Below are positions 44,876 to 55,560 of a stretch of 64,000 nucleotides of DNA, piece after piece. Position 1 is the first letter of the stretch. Every line of letters begins with the position of its first letter. Source of the DNA: Cepaea nemoralis (Eukaryota > Mollusca > Gastropoda > Stylommatophora > Helicidae). The stretch lies in NCBI GenBank assembly GCA_014155875.1, contig JACEFZ010006263.1, positions 514,001 through 578,000 of the forward strand. The letters run 5' to 3'. Below the pieces are notes generated by a model, which saw nothing but the letters and a program-made list of their open reading frames with translations, had not been told where the DNA came from and ran no database searches. The position numbers and the translations under genes are program-made.

Positions 44876-45405
44876 GCGCACGCGCTTTGAACTCAAGTGT
44901 AGTCCATACATGTGCTATTACTTTTAGTAAGTCCTGGACTGAATTTTCCGGTTGGGGATTCTAGTCTAGTTGGTTGCATATCCGTAACAAAACGCCGCAA
45001 CATTTTTTAAAGCTGTTTGTAATTGCTGGGCAAGTTTATGTTCAGTAGTTTGCCATTGCTTTCTGGACGACCGGGACTCATACCATTGTATGCAAATCTA
45101 CGCAAGGCGGCCTGCTGCCAAATCACCCGCATCTGTGTTTTGAACGCGGTATGCGGGATTACGAATTGTGCCGGTAATCTCTTCGCCGATCGTGGATTAG
45201 CTTTCCCCATTACCAGTGTCACTTGGCATCAGACTGCATTCGACTTCAGAAGTACTACTTGTAATTTATATCCCCAAGTCCAGGACGAGAAGTCAACATT
45301 TTAGTTCAACTGGCCGGTGTAGGGGTTGAACCCGCTACCACGGCTACAGTACACCGGATGTTTAAGAGCGAGCATTCTTTTGCACTCGGCCATGCTGAAC
45401 TCCGT
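44876..45405 (-). repeat. SINE-B split by a SINE-A (44965-45195)
   Basis: SINE-B 3' end at 44880-44960 (GAACTCAAGTGTAGTCC) and its remainder at 45196-45405 (AACCCGCTACC, CGGCCATGCTGAACTCC) flank a complete minus-strand SINE-A (GGTTGCATATCCGTAACAAA to GGTAATCTCTTCGCCG). The SINE-A therefore inserted into the SINE-B. Confidence 0.72.
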
Positions 45406-45549
45406 AGCAGAGTTTGAATATAATTAATACTGTTAAGAAGTGTTTGGACAAGCCACTACGCAGTAAACACGATTGAGGGATTAGTTATAAATAACTCTGG
45501 GGAAATTATTGTGGTTGTTTCCCCTTGCCTGGCAGATCCGTAAAGGAGG

Positions 45550-45825
45550 TTTCATACATCCATCATGTGTCATGCCGACAAGCGTGGGCGGCCATGTTTG
45601 CCATCTCACTCGATCACCAGAGTCATGGATCAGCTCTGTATTCCTGTCTCTACCATACCACGTGATCAAGCCATCCAGGTATTCACTTCTCTGCCGTCCC
45701 CTTGTTCTCTTCCCCTCGATCTTGCCAGGTGCCACCAAATTCTACGATTTATTTCTTCTCATGTGGCCAAAAATGTGTGTCTATGTCTAATTTCTCTAAT
45801 CAGTTTACGGTTTTCATTTGTTTCT
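45550..45825 (-). pseudogene. LINE-B C-terminal fragment
   Basis: Minus strand encodes TGKIEGKRTRGRQRSEYLDG, TWYGRDRNTELIHDSGDRVRW, with a CATCATGTGTCATGCC start (reverse of the 3' end). It joins head-on to the plus-strand fragment to its right. Confidence 0.75.
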
Positions 45826-46670
45826 TATACTTTTGTATGGATATGAAGCGTGGACAATGAGCAGACAAGCTGAAAAATACATGATAGCTGTGGAAATGTG
45901 GTTTCTGAGGAAAATGCAAAGAATATCATGGACTGACAGAAAAACCCATGATCAAATCCTACAAGAAACAAATAGTTTAGTTTAGTCGACTGATCAACAT
46001 CACGGCCCACGGGTGTAACCCATAAGTGCTCCGTCCTACTCCTAACTCAAACCTGAGTCCGGAGAAGCTCAGCTCAGTGCACGAACTCCGTAGCACCGGC
46101 GAGGATCCTGAAATACTTTTGGTAGATTTTTAACTCGAAATTTTGTCCGGACAGCGCCGTTAGGCTACACTTTTTCGATTTCCAACTGCCTAGGGAATTT
46201 TTTAGTGCGCAACAATACACTCGAGCATCCGATCTCACTACCCAGAGACCAGGGGAAAATTTGTTACTAGAAGTCCACGTTAAAAAATCCCGGTCCTCAC
46301 CGTGGCATGAACCCGGGACCTCTAGCATTCGAGGCGGACACCATACCTCGAGACCACTCAGCCCCCTCCCCCCACCCCCACAACAAGAAACAAATGAAAA
46401 TCGTAAACTGTTTAGAGAAATTAGACGTAAACAGTCAAAGTTTTTGGATACGTTATGAGAAGAAATAAATTGGGGAACTTGATGAAAACTGGCAAGATTG
46501 AGAGGAAGAGACAAAAGGGGAAGGCTGAGAAGTAAATACCCGGATTGCTTGGCCACGTGGTATGATCGAAACAAGAACACGGAGCTGATCCACGACTCTG
46601 GTGATCGAGTGAGCTGTGAAACATGACCGCCTACGCTTATCGGCAAGGCACACGATGATGATGATTGCGA
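45826..46670 (+). pseudogene. LINE-B C-terminal domain split by SINE-C
   Basis: Encodes LLYGYEAWTMSRQAEKYMIAVEMW and RKMQRISWTD up to 45973, resumes after the SINE at 46396 with ENRKLFREIRRKQSKFL and ends near 46660 with GATGATGATG. Frames are broken by several indels. Confidence 0.8.
45961..46395 (-). repeat. SINE-C copy 3 with perfect 13-bp target duplication
   Basis: The element at 45974-46382 is flanked by ACAAGAAACAAAT at 45961-45973 and 46383-46395, identical. The 3' tail (GTCGACTAAACTAAACT, minus strand) is at the left. The head GCTGAGTGGTCTCGAGG and B box GGTTCATGCCAC are at the right. LINE-B coding text continues across it. Confidence 0.92.
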
Positions 46671-47034
46671 TGCTCAGTAAATGACATGCGACTAATATTG
46701 TTTTCATATCTCGAAGATTCCAATTCCAAATTTTAGAAACTAGATGTTCTGGTCCCTTTCAACCTTCGCACCTTCGATTGGTTATAATTGGGGTCCTTAT
46801 GTTGTTTCTGTTTCTGCTTGTGGAAATACAGTTGCGTATTTCGCTTTGTGAAATCTAGGTGTTTTCTGGGTGTGGATTACATCTTTGTTGCCGTTTCTCA
46901 AGTGTGGTCAGAGTCGCGCATTTGTAAGGCCTGGTGTTCGGTTCCCGCCCTGTCTCGTGGTGTTCTTATTTCTCAGGGAGTGGATCATCGGTAGTCTTAC
47001 CGTTTGAGACGCCATCTATCTCCCCCGTGTCTTG
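46671..47034. other. Unannotated sequence
   Basis: No gene. A tRNA-like phrase GGTGTTCGGTTCCCGCCC lies near 46933. Confidence 0.35.
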
Positions 47035-48330
47035 GTCCATAGTTGAATCTTAGTGGTCTATCACTTCTTTCAAATCTTGTGTCTTGGTCCATAGTTGAAT
47101 CTTAGTGGTCTATCACTTCTTTCAAATCTCGTGTCTTGGTCCATAGTTGAATCTTAGTGGTCTATCACTTCTTTCAAATCTTGTGATTTGGTCCATAGTT
47201 GAATCTTAGTGGTCTATCACTTCTTTCAAATCTTGTGTCTTGGTCCGTCGTTGAATCTTAGTGGTCTATCACTTCTTTCAAATCTCGTGTCTTGGTCCAT
47301 AGTTGAATCTTAGTGGTCTATCACTTCTTTCAAATCTTGTGTCTTGGTCCGTCGTTGAATCTTAGTGGTCTATCACTTCTTTCAAATCTCGTGTCTTGGT
47401 CCATAGTTGAATCTTAGTGGTCTATCACTTCTTTCAAATCTCGTGTCTTGGTCCATCGTTGAATCTTAGTGGTCTATCACTTGTTTCAAATCTTGTGTTT
47501 TGGTTTATCGTTGAATCTTAGTGGTCTATCACTTCTTTCAAATCTTGTGTTTTGGTTTATCGTTGAATCTGATTGGTCTATCACTTCTTTCAAATCTTGT
47601 GTTTTGGTCCATCGTTGAATCTTAGTGGTCTATCACTTCTTTCAAATCTTGTGTCTTGGTCCATCGTTGAATCTTAGTGGTCTATCACTTCTTTCAAATC
47701 TTGTGTCTTGTTCCATAATTGAATCTGAGTGGTCTATCACTTCTTTCAAATCTTGTGATTTGGTCCGTCGTTGAATCTTAGTGGTCCATCACTTCTTTCA
47801 AATCTTGTGTCTGGGTCCGTCGTTGAATCTTAGTGGTCTATCACTTCTTTCAAATCTTGTGTTTTGGTTTATCGTTGAATCTGAGTATCACTTCTTTCAA
47901 ATCTTGTGTTTTGGTTTATCGTTGAATCTTAGTGGTCTATCACTTCTTTCAAATCTTGTGTTTTGGTTTATCGTTGAATCTGAGTGGTCTATCACGTCTT
48001 TCAAATCTTGTGTTTTGGTTTATCGTTGAATCTGAGTGGTCTATCACTTCTTTCAAATCTTGTGTTTTGGTTTATCGTTGAATCTTAGTGGTCTATCACT
48101 TCTTTCAAATCTTGTGTTTTGGTTTATCGTTGAATCTTAGTGGTCTATCACTTCTTTCAAATCTTGTGTTTTGGTTTATCGTTGAATCTGAGTGGTCTAT
48201 CACTTCTTTTAAATCTTGTGTCTTGGTCCATCGTTGAATCTTAGTGGTCTATCACTTCTTTCAAATCTTGTGTCTTGGTCCGTCGTTGAATCTTAGTGGT
48301 CTATCACTTCTTTCAAATATTGTGACTCGG
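47035..48330. repeat. 52-bp minisatellite
   Basis: About 25 units containing GAATCTTAGTGGTCTATCAC and TTCTTTCAAATCTTGTG. Two main variants differ at TCTTGGTCCATAGTTG versus TTTTGGTTTATCGTTG, the first concentrated at the left, the second in 47500-48200. The unit is not a multiple of 3, so frames rotate and no long ORF forms. Confidence 0.92.
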
Positions 48331-48334
48331 ACTC

Positions 48335-49260
48335 TCAATCTTGGTGGAGTTTAGTCTCTCCTCCTGGCCACCGTGCGTTCGTGGTTGGTTTCGTTTTCAC
48401 TTTTCTGTTTCTTTCTCCTCTGCTGTTACTTCTTTTGTCTGGGACTTGCTCTTGATGTCGTGTGTTTGTGATGTTTCATTCTTTGTTTGTTCCTTGAGCC
48501 GTACTATCTGTCCTCTTTCTTCTTCGATGTTTGTCAGTTTCCTCCATCTCCGCTTTGACTGCAGTCATTCGAGCAACATCCTGCTAGATCTTCTGCTGAA
48601 CGAGCTTCAATTCGTCCAGGATGCGCTGATCGGCTGTTGTTTGTGTTTCTTGTACCTGGTCGCTTCTCTTCTCCACGCTAGTTACTTTTGACTTCATGTC
48701 CTTCAATTGGCCCTCAAATTGTGTCTTTTATGTTCTTGTTTGATGGGTAGTCACCTCATACTGCCTACTGGCCTCTTTATAAGGTATGTTTGACTTTACG
48801 ACACGCTTCATCGCTGTCTTGGTATCTAGCGCCGTGGTTACCGAGGCAGTTGGCGCACTTTCTGTATACGTTGAGCTTCATGAAGTCCGTGTCCATCTTG
48901 GCGTGAGGGAATTGGTTGTATGGGTCTGTTTCAGGGCAATATCGATAGACCTCCACCTCACTTTTACAGCTGACACTGATGTGCCCACACTTCTGGCACC
49001 TGGAACAGTGCATGCAGAATTCTTGTAATGTAGTGCTCCGGGGCTTGCTCTTTCTTGTCCCATATGATGATCTGTAGCATGGTTTTGTCCTCCGATGTAA
49101 TGATGACGACTTTTGAGGGTGTGTTGTTTTTCGCGATGATTATTTCAGGACCGGAGATCTTGAGTGTCGAGTTTTCTCTCGATAGCATCTCCCTGATTCG
49201 CTCATTGGTGAGATGTAAACTTGCTTCCACCGTGAGACGCTGTTGTCATTTAGATATGTT
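48335..49260 (-). pseudogene. Retrotransposon ORF1 (gag-like) with zinc knuckles
   Basis: Minus strand, broken frames. At 49230-48964 is a domain with MEASLHLTNERIREML, SKVVIITSEDKTM and EHYITRILH. At 49013-48777 are CSRCQKCGHISVSC (CCHC-type knuckle) and CANCLGNHGARYQDSDEAC (second knuckle). Further left the frame becomes lysine/glutamate-rich, coiled-coil-like (KMEE, EKRSDQVQET), with stops. This is the nucleic-acid-binding ORF1 layout of I/Jockey-type LINEs. It may belong to LINE-A, but no linkage is visible. Confidence 0.72.
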
Positions 49261-49434
49261 ACCTAGCCTATAGCTTCCAATTCGTATGTTGTCTAACGTG
49301 TTCTCTAACCTCTACTTATTTTTCTTCTGCTTCTACGAGCGAAAATCAATACTTATGCTTTTGTTTATGCTGTCTCAGTGTCCTCGAAGATTTCCAAATT
49401 GATATTTCTGAGTGTGACGCCTGCCGGGCAAAAT

Positions 49435-51110
49435 ATTGAATGTCTTTGTACAGCAACGTATTAGATTTACTTGTCTTGCATATTTTTAGATTACATTGTC
49501 CAACAAATTATTGGATTTACTTGTTCTGCAGAATTTTGGATTACATTGTCCAACAAACTATTGGATTACCTTGTGCATGCAACTATTGGATTGACTTCTT
49601 CTGAAGATTTCTGGATTACATTGTCCAACAAACTATTGAATTTACTTGGTCTGCATATTTTTGTATTACATTGCCAAGCAAAGTATTAAATTTACTTGTT
49701 ATGCATAATTTTGGATTTCATTGTCCAACAAACTATTGAATTTATATGTTCTTCATAGTTTTGGATTACATTTGTCCAACAAACTGTTGAATTTACTTAT
49801 TCTGATATTTTTGGATTTCATTGTCCAACAAACTATTGAATTTATTTGTTCTGCATAATTTTGGATTACATTATCCAACAAACTATTTAATTTCGTTATT
49901 CTGCATAATTTTGGAATACTTTGTCCAACAAACTATTGAATTTACTTAAAATTATTCTGCATATCTTTAATTACATTGTCCAACAAACTATTGGATTTAC
50001 TTCTTCTGAATAGTTTTAGATTACATTGTCCAACAAACTATTGCATTTACTTGTTCTGTATATTTTTGGATTATATTGTCCAACAAACTATTGAATTAAT
50101 TTGTTCTGCATAATTTTGGATTACATTGTTGAATAAACTATTTAATTCCCTTATTCTGCATAATTTTGGATTACTTTGTCCAACAAACTATTGAATTTAT
50201 TTGTTCTGCATAATTTTGGATTACATTGTCAAACAAATTATTTTATTTACTTCTTCTGAATATCTTTGGATTACATTGTCCAACAAACTATTGCATTTAC
50301 TTATTCTGCATATTGTTGATTACATTGTCCAACAAACTATTGTATTTACTTCCTCTTAATATTTTCTAGATTACATTGTCCAACAAACTATTGAATTTAC
50401 ATGTTCTTCATAGTTTTGGATTACATTGTCCAACAAACTGTTGAATTTACTTATTCTGATATTTTTGGATTACATTGTCCAACAAACTATTGAATTTATT
50501 TGTTCTGCATAATTTTGGATTACATTATCCAACAAACTATGTAATTTCGTTATTCTGCATAAATTTGGAATACTTTGTCCAACAAACTATTGAATTTACT
50601 TAAAATTATTCTGCATATCTTTAATTACATTGTCCAACAAACTATTGGATTTACTTCTTCTGAATAGTTTTAGATTACATTGTCCAACAAACTATTGCAT
50701 TTACTTGTTCTGTATATTTTTGGATTATATTGTCCAACAAACTATTGAATTAATTTGTTCTGCATAATTTTGGATTACATTGTTGAATAAACTATTTAAT
50801 TCCCTTATTCTGCATAATTTTGGATTACTTTGTCCAACAAACTATTGCATTTATTTGTTCTGCATAATTTTGGATTACATTGTCAAACAAATTATTGGAT
50901 TTACTTCTTCTGAATATTTTTGGATTACATTGTCCAACAAACTATTGCATTTACTTATTCTGCATATTGTTGATTACATTGTCCAACAAACTATTGTATT
51001 TACTTCCTCTTAATATTTTCTAGATTACATTGTCCAACAAACTATTGAATTTACATGTTCTGCAAACTATTGGATTTATGTGTTTTGCAGACTATTGGAT
51101 TAGTTTGTCC
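49435..51110. repeat. 50-bp satellite with 654-bp higher-order repeat
   Basis: About 33 monomers of about 50 bp built on GGATTACATTGTCCAACAAA and CTATTGAATTTACTTGTTC. A block of 13 distinguishable monomers beginning at TTCTTCATAGTTTTGG (49750) recurs at 50404, 654 bp later, with the same private variants in the same order (for example TTACTTAAAATTATTCTGC and TGTTGAATAAAC). Confidence 0.9.
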
Positions 51111-51114
51111 TGCG

Positions 51115-51355
51115 CACACCTGTGGCGAAGAGGTCAAGCCGTTTGACTCGTGCTCCGAAGGTTGTGGGTTCTTTTAAGGGCCGCACCATTCAGTTTACGA
51201 GTTAAATGTTTCGGAGACTCCTGTGGGTCGTCGCTAAAAGCTACGGAGTTCGTGCTTTGTGCGACGCTTTCCGTGCTGCGGAAAGAGACCGAGCCATATG
51301 GGATAAAACCCGGTGCAATGAAGTCGACCCTGTCGACTTTTAAGCGACTTTTTTA
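51115..51355 (+). repeat. SINE-E copy 2
   Basis: tRNA-like GTGGCGAAGAGGTCAAGCC with AGGTTGTGGGTTCTTTT, then CTACGGAGTTCGTGCTTTGT and GGGATAAAACCCGGTGCAAT, a better-preserved 3' half than the copy in the SIVA intron. Confidence 0.72.
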
Positions 51356-51584
51356 AGCGTACACTATTCTACTGTTCCACGTTGTCTGTTTTGCTCTAAT
51401 ATATTTTGGTGTGTTGTCTGGTGTGTTCTCATCTATTTCTTTGTGTGGTCTAGTGTACTGTCGTTTACTTCTTTGTGTTTTCTAATGTACTATTATCTAT
51501 TTCTTTGTGTTGTCTAGTGTATTGTCATCTACGTGTTTGTGTTGCCTAATGAGTAGTAAGGGACGTTGTAACTAATACCTAAAT

Positions 51585-51670
51585 AAGGATCCGGATCCTT
51601 CTGGTGACGTCATTTTTACTATACAAAAGTCATGATCCTATGCTCTGACGTCACCAAACCAGATCCTTTT
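51585..51670. promoter_or_regulatory. Imperfect inverted repeat carrying two CRE sites
   Basis: TGACGTCA (consensus CREB/ATF site) occurs at 51605-51612 and 51646-51653 inside arms reading AAGGATC...GGTGACGTCA and its complement. Arms differ by a 4-base indel. No gene is adjacent, so any regulatory role is speculative. Confidence 0.45.
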
Positions 51671-51743
51671 CCGACCTCATATTCAAACAATTGGCGGGTA
51701 TTTTCTTGGGTCTGGTTGTCCTGTTAACTAATTCCTGTTGTCA

Positions 51744-51900
51744 CATCCGGCGGCGGGCGTGCGGCGGCGGGCGGGGCGGGCGGGGCAGACAGCGAGACAA
51801 GCCTCGGGCATGTGGAATATAGATAAGTAGACCAACTAGTCACCGGGCACCTGGGTTCGAGTCCCAGTGTGTGTGTGTGTGTGTGTGTGGGTGTGGTGCG
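51744..51900 (+). repeat. G-rich tract, tRNA-like B box and (GT)n
   Basis: GGCGGCGGGCGTGCGGCGGC-type text (51748-51787) is the most GC-rich stretch in the window. It is followed by CTGGGTTCGAGTCCCAGT (51849-51866), a perfect pol III B box with a T-stem, then (GT)10. The B box suggests a tRNA or SINE remnant. Confidence 0.5.
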
Positions 51901-52032
51901 GTGCAGTGTGCTCGAGTCCCAGTCATCTAGATATCGAACCCCTTCGATGAGCAGATCGAAATCAATATGAAAGATTGGAAAAAATGATTTATTCCATCAC
52001 TCGAGTTACCCCGAGTAGGCCAAGTAATGACC

Positions 52033-52678
52033 TCGTCAATAAACTTTCCACGCTGATAGCTAATTCGGCAGAAGTCCATGCCCATGTATCAACTTTACGC
52101 GATTGGTGAAAATCTGGTTTAAAAATATACTAGACAGGCATACAATATTATTAAACATTAAGCGTAATAAACATAATAAACGGCAAAATTTCTTGTATGT
52201 ATAGCGGAGAATGATAATGTCAATGTAAAAAAATATTATTCTCAATTAATTTAAGCCATAACTTGCTAAGATAATCATAAAAATATGTAATATTATAAAA
52301 CCCCATAGTTACATCCCCCTTTTCCAAACATAATAAACAAGTAACCAAAGGGAGACGATTCGTTTCTCTTGGAAATAGCTGTGTCCCCTTGTGCTTGAAC
52401 TTGCAGCTAACTAATTACATTCCTCGCGTCTTCTGCCTAGCGACCGTCGTACGAGATTTACTGATTAGCGGTCAGCCAGAACGCCTAGGGAACTTTCAAT
52501 TGACGTCAACGGACTTTAATACTTATCTCAGGTAAAAGGTCAGACGACGTGGTACGGCGGAGGCTGTGAAGGGAATATTTGCGCAGAAAAAATAAGCTAT
52601 TCTCAAATATAGCTATACGAAGGCGTTACACAAATGGTTTGAATATTAAATATAAATAGATATGTATTTATGTATTTA
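52033..52678 (+). repeat. Left terminal inverted repeat
   Basis: Starts TCGTCAATAAACTTTCCACG and ends TATGTATTTATGTATTTA. By eye it agrees with the reverse complement of 58980-59632 along its whole length, with scattered substitutions and short indels (for example GACCGTCG versus GATCGTCG). It contains a CRE-like TGACGTCA at 52501 that is altered in the right copy. Confidence 0.9.
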
Positions 52679-52719
52679 CTAGCTGACCCGGCCCGGCTTC
52701 GCCCAGTCCCTGGCGGGGA

Positions 52720-52755
<36 letters not shown>

Positions 52756-52830
52756 ACCCGGCTTCACCCAGGCCCTGGTGGGGAGCATCTCATTTAATTC
52801 ATATAAGTAGTCATATAAGCTCCCGTTCCC

Positions 52831-52869
<39 letters not shown>

Positions 52870-52988
52870 GGTCGGTCGGTCGGTCTGTCTGTCTGTCTGT
52901 CTGACCCGGCCCGGCTTCACCCAGTCCCTGGTGGGGAGCATCTAATTTAATTCATATAAGTAGTCATATAAACTCCCGTTCCCGACTA

Positions 52989-53019
<31 letters not shown>

Positions 53020-53160
53020 GACCCGGCCCAGCTTCGCACAGCCTCTCGTGGGGAGCATCTCATTTAATTCATATAAGTAGTCATATAAGCTCCCATTCCC
53101 GACTATCTGTCTGTCTGTCTATCTATCTGACCCCGCGCGGCTTCGCCCAGCTCCTGGCGG
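52679..53160. repeat. mini-me-like repeat with (GTCY)n microsatellite, about 5 units
   Basis: Units of about 70-150 bp start CTGACCCGGCCCGGCTTCGC (52683, 52754, 52901, 53019, 53128), continue GTGGGGAGCATCTCATTTAA and TCATATAAGCTCCCGTTCCC, and end in (CTGT)n with GTCG variants. A CCCGGC...TTCGCC core followed by (GTCY)n is the format of the mini-me/microsatellite-seeding repeats described in insects and molluscs, often Helitron-related. It lies directly inside the left TIR. Confidence 0.8.
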
Positions 53161-53389
53161 GAGTGTCTCATTAAATTCATTCAACAAAAAAAAAAAAGTA
53201 ACTTAAGAATGTCCTTCCACACACCATCCATTATTTTTAAATTAAAACTGTTTTAATCACCTACATGACTGTAGATAACTTCTTTAAACATGAAAAGATG
53301 AGTTACAATGTTTTATGCATTATTTTTATGAAAATTTTGAAAATACCTTAAAGATTATATCATTATTTATTATAACTCATATGCCTGTA

Positions 53390-53915
53390 AATAACTGTCC
53401 TACTTTTCATATGATGACTGAGGTTTTTATTAATTTGGTTTGAAATTGGCTAACCTTTTCACATTTGGTTAACACATTTTTCTTACTTGGCCAAGCTTTT
53501 TGCCATTTGGTTAACAAAGTTTCCTACTTTTCATAAGTTTGGGTGAAATTTGGTCAAACTTTTCACATCTGGACAACAAAATTGCCCACTTTTAATAAGT
53601 TTGGGTGAAAGTTGACCAAACTTTTCACGTTTGGTTAACAAATTTTCCTACTTTTCATATGTTTGACTGAGATTTTGTATAAGTTTGGTTTGAAATTTGG
53701 CTAAACTTTTCACATTTGGTTAACAAATGTTCCTACTTTTCATAAGTTTGACTGAGATTTTTATAAGTTTGGTTGAAATGTGACCAAAAATTTTCATTTT
53801 GGTTAACAAATGTTCCTACTTTTCATATGTTTGACTTGGATTTTTATAAGTCTGGTTGAAGTGTAGCCACAATTTTCCCCATTTGGCTAAAAATTTTTAT
53901 TACTTGACCAAAATT
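53390..53915. repeat. ~85-bp AT-rich tandem repeat
   Basis: Five to six diverged units with CACATTTGGTTAACAAATNT, CCTACTTTTCATAAGTTTG and GGTTTGAAATTTGGCTAAAC. Found only inside the TIR element. Confidence 0.78.
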
Positions 53916-54104
53916 GTTGCCCTTCATTCTCTCACCATATGACAACTATATACACCGTAAACACTAAATATTCAACAACCAAACCGTAATTATAATCTAT
54001 ATACCTGTTTATTTACAGTATTTCAGTACATTTTACATGCACAATGTAATTATACGAACTGGATGATGTGATATGAGCCGGTATACATAGTATCATCAAA
54101 ACAT

Positions 54105-54110
54105 TTTATT
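54105..54110 (-). terminator. Poly(A) signal for the leftward transcription unit
   Basis: AATAAA on the minus strand, 59 nt beyond the stop of the repeat-rich gene that ends at 54169. Its position suits a shared 3' end for the leftward genes. Confidence 0.5.
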
Positions 54111-54168
54111 TTCACATATGGAACTATACAAATTGTATGTTGTTTCTGGGTTTCTTCACACCACTGTC

Positions 54169-55149
54169 TCAATAGGTTGGTTTTTCCGGCTGGTAGCCTG
54201 GTATGTATATGTCACTTGTGGCATGGTCGAGACAGAAACACGGAGCTGATCCACGACTCTGGTAATCGAGTGAGATGGCAAAACATGACCGCCCACGCTT
54301 ACCGGCATGGCACATGATGGATGGATGGATGTAGTCATAAGACTGGTCTCCTGATTGGTGGGCTGACATCTGAGTATTGTAGACAACCGGGGCATCAATC
54401 ATCTGAGTGTCGGGCACATCAAACATCTGGCTATTGAGCTCTTCACATATCTGGCTGTTGAGGTCATCACACATCTGACTGTAGCTGGGTTGATAACTCG
54501 CGGAATAGTATGCGTCTACTTGGTGGCTTCGTTTAGTACCCTGTTTGAATTGAGTACTGTCTTGAGTGTGTTGGACTTGATTGCTTCGGTTGGTGTCTTG
54601 TTGCACATCAAACAGCTGGCTATTGGGCTCATCACACAGCTGGCTGCTGGTGTCATCACACATCTGACTGTAGCTGGGTTGATAACTGGCGGTATAGTAT
54701 GCGTCTACTTGGTGGCGTCGTTTAGTACCCTGTCTGACTTGAGTATTGTCTTGAGTGTGTTGGACTTGATTGCTTCGGTTGGTGTCTTGTTGCACATCAA
54801 ACAGCTGGCTATTGGGCTCATCACACATCTGGTTGCTCGGGTAATCACACATCAGACTGTAGCTGGGTTGAAAACTGGCGGTATAGTATGCGTCTACTTG
54901 GTGGTTTCGGTTAGTTCCTTGTTTAACTTGAGCACTGACTTGAGTGTTTTGGACTTGATTGGTTCTGGTAGTGCCTTGTTTGACATGAGCACTGACTTGA
55001 ATGTTTTGGTTATTGCCTTGCTTGTCTCTGTTAGTACCTTGTTTGACTTCGTTACTGGTATGGTTAACTTGGTTGAGTCTGTCAAAGTCAACTAGGATGG
55101 CGCGATGCATGGCGCTCATCTGTTCATATTCTTGCCGAGTAAGTGTCAT
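54169..55149 (-). CDS. Q/N-rich protein with three 63-residue repeats, 3' end replaced by LINE
   Basis: 326 codons from MTLTRQEYEQMSAMHRAIL. After about 40 residues of N-terminal domain the protein is a series of short N/Q/T repeats (VKQGTNR, NQVQNTQVSAQ), then three tandem 63-residue modules with KRxHQVDAYYTASYQPSYS and QMCDD...SQLCDEPNSQLFDV. The modules correspond to an exact 189-bp DNA period (54481, 54670, 54859). No transmembrane segment. The last 50 codons are not original: they are the antisense of a LINE-B 3' end inserted at about 54210-54335, after which the frame happens to stay open. I do not recognise a family. The disordered, repetitive make-up would suit a structural or tail/fibre-like protein, which is inference. 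Confidence 0.6.
   Translation of the reverse strand: MTLTRQEYEQMSAMHRAILVDFDRLNQVNHTSNEVKQGTNRDKQGNNQNIQVSAHVKQGTTRTNQVQNTQVSAQVKQGTNRNHQVDAYYTASFQPSYSLMCDYPSNQMCDEPNSQLFDVQQDTNRSNQVQHTQDNTQVRQGTKRRHQVDAYYTASYQPSYSQMCDDTSSQLCDEPNSQLFDVQQDTNRSNQVQHTQDSTQFKQGTKRSHQVDAYYSASYQPSYSQMCDDLNSQICEELNSQMFDVPDTQMIDAPVVYNTQMSAHQSGDQSYDYIHPSIMCHAGKRGRSCFAISLDYQSRGSAPCFCLDHATSDIYIPGYQPEKPTY
54210..54335 (+). pseudogene. LINE-B 3' end inserted in the element's repeat gene
   Basis: Plus strand encodes LWHGRDRNTELIHDSGNRVRW and AYRHGT, stop, then (ATGG)n. The 3' tail (ATGGATGGATG) abuts TAGTCATAAGACTGG. The LINE thus landed after the TIR element was in place. Confidence 0.82.
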
Positions 55150-55185
55150 ACCATTCTTAGTCGGGAATTTCTGGTCGGATTCACC

Positions 55186-55332
55186 TTAAAATCCTCGGAT
55201 GTGTAACGTGCTCGTTCCTCTGTAGGATGAGATAAACACGGCCTTCTCACCACCACCCACTGGTTTAATAGTCTCACCACTACGAGTCATGTAGACCCAG
55301 TTAGCAGACACAGTCTTGAGGTCTGTAGTCAT
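55186..55332 (-). CDS. Small gene, 48 codons
   Basis: MTTDLKTVSANWVYMTRSGE opens a frame ending in TLHIRGF and TAA. It ends 36 bp before the start of the repeat-rich gene. Composition is protein-like, with a glycine-rich turn PVGGGEK and beta-type alternation (AVFISSYRGTSTLHI). Not recognised. Its spacing and direction fit the leftward array. Confidence 0.5.
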   Translation of the reverse strand: MTTDLKTVSANWVYMTRSGETIKPVGGGEKAVFISSYRGTSTLHIRGF

Positions 55333-55419
55333 CTTCTGATCACAATGGTTGAGTGTTACCAGCCTCGGATTTATATACTAGTTTATGAGCCACGCGTAAA
55401 ACCGGTTTCAGCCAGTTTC

Positions 55420-55560
55420 TTAGGTCAAGTGGTTCAGATTACGCTGACGTGGCTGTCCGTATGGCGCGACTAAGCGTTCTACTACCCGCTCGTTGACCTG
55501 TTGTATGTTTGAGCTGTGTTGCGGAATGCGGGTCATGCTCGCCACATGACCTCTAGCCAT
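55420..55560 (-). CDS. Small basic gene, 46 codons
   Basis: MARGHVASMTRIPQHSSNIQ through VNERVVERLVAPYGQPRQR to TAA. Arg-rich, soluble. Lies 88 bp upstream of the next small gene. Not recognised. The length is short enough that chance cannot be excluded. Confidence 0.42.
   Translation of the reverse strand: MARGHVASMTRIPQHSSNIQQVNERVVERLVAPYGQPRQRNLNHLT

Noticed and set aside
48341..48691. 116-codon plus-strand frame
   Set aside because: Antisense of the degraded retrotransposon ORF1, whose zinc-knuckle motifs lie on the minus strand.
54490..55095. 201-codon plus-strand frame
   Set aside because: Antisense shadow of the Q/N-rich repeat gene; its hydrophobic look comes from reading the repeat backwards.
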